This document shows, in pieces, positions 6,636 through 8,360 of a stretch of 8,360 nucleotides of DNA. The stretch is taken from assembly GCA_947305045.1 (NCBI GenBank), contig CAMZCW010000095.1, positions 1 to 8,360 on the forward strand. The letters are read 5' to 3'. The position numbers were made by a program, and so were the translations under genes. Within the stretch, counting starts at the first letter, position 1. Each line of letters opens with the position of its first letter. This DNA comes from an uncultured Bacteroidales bacterium (GTDB lineage: Bacteria > Bacteroidota > Bacteroidia > Bacteroidales > UBA932). The notes beneath the pieces were generated by a model. It did no database searches. It was not told where the DNA came from and saw nothing but the letters and a program-made list of their open reading frames with translations.

Positions 6636-7555
6636 TGAACATTTTATTAGCCACCCAAAAGCCTTTCGCCGCCGCTGCGGTGAAAGGCATTACCGATATC
6701 CTGGAGGCCGCCGGCCACAAGGTTAGCAAACTGGAAAAATATGCCCAGCAGAGCGACTTTGTCGCCGCCGTGGCAGACGCCGAAGCCCTCATCATCCGTT
6801 CGGACAAAGTAACGGAGGAAGTGATGGCCGCCGCCCCCAAGCTCAAGATTGTGGTGCGTGCCGGCGCCGGCTTCGACAATGTGGACCTTGCCGCCGCTAC
6901 CGCCCGCGGTATTGTGGTCATGAACACCCCGGGACAAAATTCCAACGCCGTAGCGGAACTGGCCCTGTGCCTGATGATTTTCATGGCCCGCACCCAGCTC
7001 ACCCCGGCCACCGGGTCGGAGCTCCTGGGTAAACGGCTGGGCGTACAGGCCTACGGCAATGTGGGTCGCCTGGTGGGCCAGAAAGCCAAGGCCCTGGGCA
7101 TGGAAATCTGCGCCCTGGACCCGTTCCTCACGGACGAGCAGATTATTGCCGGCGGCGCCACGCCCGTCCACTCCGTGGAAGAGCTCTATGCCGCATCGGA
7201 CTACCTGTCCATCCACATCCCGGCCCTTCCCGCCACCATCAAAAGCATCGGCTATGACCTTATTACCAAGATGCCTAAAGGCGCCACGCTGGTGAACACG
7301 GCCCGCAAGGAAGTCATTGACGAAGAAGGCCTTATGAAGGCCCTGGAAGAACGTGAAGACCTGAAATATGTCACGGACGTAATGCCGGACAACTACGCCG
7401 CCCTGCAGGAAAAGTTTGGCACGCGCGTATTCGCCACGCCCAAGAAGATGGGCGCCCAAACAGCGGAAGCCAACGTGAACGCCGGCCTTGCCGCCGCCCG
7501 CCAGATTGTAGACTTCTTTGCAACAGGCAATCGTAAATTCCAAGTAAACAAATAG
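6635..7555 (+). CDS. serA: D-3-phosphoglycerate dehydrogenase, short form without ACT domain, lysine type
   Basis: SerA oxidises 3-phosphoglycerate to 3-phosphohydroxypyruvate with NAD+, the first committed step of serine synthesis. The 306 residues contain only the substrate and nucleotide domains of the D-2-hydroxyacid dehydrogenase family; the ACT domain that gives serine feedback in E. coli-type enzymes is absent. Visible motifs are RSDKVT at 55-60, VRAGAGFDNVD at 74-84, NTPGQNSNAVAELAL at 97-111, the Rossmann turn AYGNVG at 139-144 (first glycine replaced by alanine), Asp162 at the end of the second strand, fitting NAD preference, and NTAR with catalytic Arg224. The usual TPHIGG is ATPKKMG at 267-273, placing lysine (270 or 271) where the catalytic histidine normally sits. 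The usual DVFE glutamate is also not evident (DVMPD at 248-252). This resembles the lysine-type short enzyme described in Entamoeba histolytica and Bacteroidetes. The ATG overlaps the serC stop (TAATG). Confidence 0.93.
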   Translation: MNILLATQKPFAAAAVKGITDILEAAGHKVSKLEKYAQQSDFVAAVADAEALIIRSDKVTEEVMAAAPKLKIVVRAGAGFDNVDLAAATARGIVVMNTPGQNSNAVAELALCLMIFMARTQLTPATGSELLGKRLGVQAYGNVGRLVGQKAKALGMEICALDPFLTDEQIIAGGATPVHSVEELYAASDYLSIHIPALPATIKSIGYDLITKMPKGATLVNTARKEVIDEEGLMKALEEREDLKYVTDVMPDNYAALQEKFGTRVFATPKKMGAQTAEANVNAGLAAARQIVDFFATGNRKFQVNK

Positions 7556-7557
7556 TT

Positions 7558-8360
7558 ATGGTACGAGTAAAACCCTTTGCGGCTATTCGCCCGCCCAAGA
7601 ATCTGGTAACGGAAGTTGCCGCTCCCCCGTATGACGTCCTCAACTCCGAGGAAGCCCTGGCCATGGCCGGTGAAAAGAGCCTCCTGCACATTACCAAGCC
7701 GGAAATTGACTTCTCCCCCATCGCCGGCGAGCACGAGCAGCGCACCTACGACAAAGCCGTGGAGAACTTCAAGGCCTGGAAAGAGAAAGGCTGGCTGGTA
7801 CAGGACGACAAAGAAAAGTACTATGTGTACGCCCAGACCATGGGCAGCCGCACCCAATTCGGCATCGTCCTCTGTGCCCACACCGACGATTACGCCAGTG
7901 GCATTATCAAGAAGCACGAGCTCACCCTCAAGCCCAAGGAAGACGACCGCATGATCCACGTGCGCATCCAGAACGCCAATATTGAGCCCGTCTTCTTTGC
8001 CTTCAAGGACCACGCGGAGCTCAACGACATCATTGCCAAGACAGCCGCCGGAGAGCCGGAATACAAGTTCGTGGACGAGAATAGTTTCACCCACACCTTC
8101 TGGGTAATTGACGATGACGCCACCATTGCCCGCATCACGGAAATCTTCACCAAGGACATCGACGCGTTTTATGTGGCCGACGGCCATCACCGCACGGCTG
8201 CCGCCGCCCGCGTGGGCGCAGAGAAAAAGGCGCAGAACCCGCACCACACCGGCAACGAGGAGTACAATTACTTCATGGCCGTCTGTTTCCCGCAGAGCCA
8301 CCTGGCCATCATCGACTACAACCGCGTGGTAAAAGACCTCAACGGCCTGAGCACCAAGGA
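7558..8360 (+). CDS. DUF1015 family protein in the serine operon, C-terminus cut by window edge
   Basis: The frame is open from ATG 7558 to the right edge, 267 codons, against about 400 or more residues in full DUF1015 proteins. It begins with VKPFAAIRP and AAPPYDVL at 21-28, both typical of the family. KKHELTLKPKEDDR at 118-131 matches the conserved HE.T...KEDR segment, and FYVADGHHRTAAAARVG at 204-220 holds the family signature DGHHR (208-212). That motif resembles the ParB/sulfiredoxin-fold signature seen in the free-serine kinases SerK and SbnI. No signal peptide or membrane segment is visible, so a cytoplasmic location is expected. It starts 2 nt after serA, in a serC-serA-DUF1015 operon, which argues for a role in serine or phosphoserine metabolism. 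The biochemical function is not known to me; kinase, phosphatase and regulatory roles are all open. A shorter start at Met36 is possible but would lose the conserved N-terminus. Confidence 0.9.
   Translation, partial: MVRVKPFAAIRPPKNLVTEVAAPPYDVLNSEEALAMAGEKSLLHITKPEIDFSPIAGEHEQRTYDKAVENFKAWKEKGWLVQDDKEKYYVYAQTMGSRTQFGIVLCAHTDDYASGIIKKHELTLKPKEDDRMIHVRIQNANIEPVFFAFKDHAELNDIIAKTAAGEPEYKFVDENSFTHTFWVIDDDATIARITEIFTKDIDAFYVADGHHRTAAAARVGAEKKAQNPHHTGNEEYNYFMAVCFPQSHLAIIDYNRVVKDLNGLSTK

Noticed and set aside
6647..7543. Long minus-strand frame opposite serA
   Set aside because: It is in codon-for-codon register with serA, which has all the expected dehydrogenase motifs; the antisense product is unrecognisable.
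7393..8301. Minus-strand frame opposite the end of serA and DUF1015
   Set aside because: It is in codon register with the DUF1015 gene, which carries conserved family motifs; the antisense product shows none.

Overview
This window is a chromosomal, housekeeping stretch from a member of the Bacteroidota, most likely a GC-rich gut Bacteroidales. The reasons are promoter elements of the Bacteroidetes type (TTG about 20 nt before TAnnTTTG), A/T-rich gene leaders without strong Shine-Dalgarno sequences, a Bacteroidetes-style GyrA, and a short SerA with lysine at the catalytic histidine position. The genus cannot be fixed from the sequence alone. No tRNA, rRNA, CRISPR array, insertion sequence or phage gene was seen.

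The left half (about 1-4804) is read on the minus strand. In order of transcription it holds a small pRiA4b-ORF-3-like protein with a very acidic tail, miaA (tRNA A37 dimethylallyltransferase, starting 2 nt after the previous stop), gyrA (DNA gyrase subunit A, behind its own consensus promoter in a 79-nt gap), and a secreted TPR-repeat protein that starts 20 nt after gyrA and runs off the left edge.

The right half (about 4896-8360) is read on the plus strand. It holds a YigZ/IMPACT-family protein, then a tight serine-biosynthesis operon: serC (phosphoserine aminotransferase), serA (3-phosphoglycerate dehydrogenase, overlapping serC by 1 nt) and a DUF1015 protein starting 2 nt after serA and cut by the right edge. 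SerA and SerC carry out the first two steps from 3-phosphoglycerate to O-phosphoserine. No serB is visible, and the DUF1015 protein carries a ParB-like DGHHR motif, which makes it the most interesting unexplained gene here.

The two halves diverge from a 91-nt region (4805-4895). The -33 elements of the two predicted promoters lie back to back in a TTGCAA palindrome, and the YigZ-family transcript may be leaderless. All gaps between genes are under 100 nt, so no long non-coding stretch remains. I found no clearly new multi-gene system. The best leads are the DUF1015 gene in the serine operon, the lysine-type SerA and the divergent promoter architecture.
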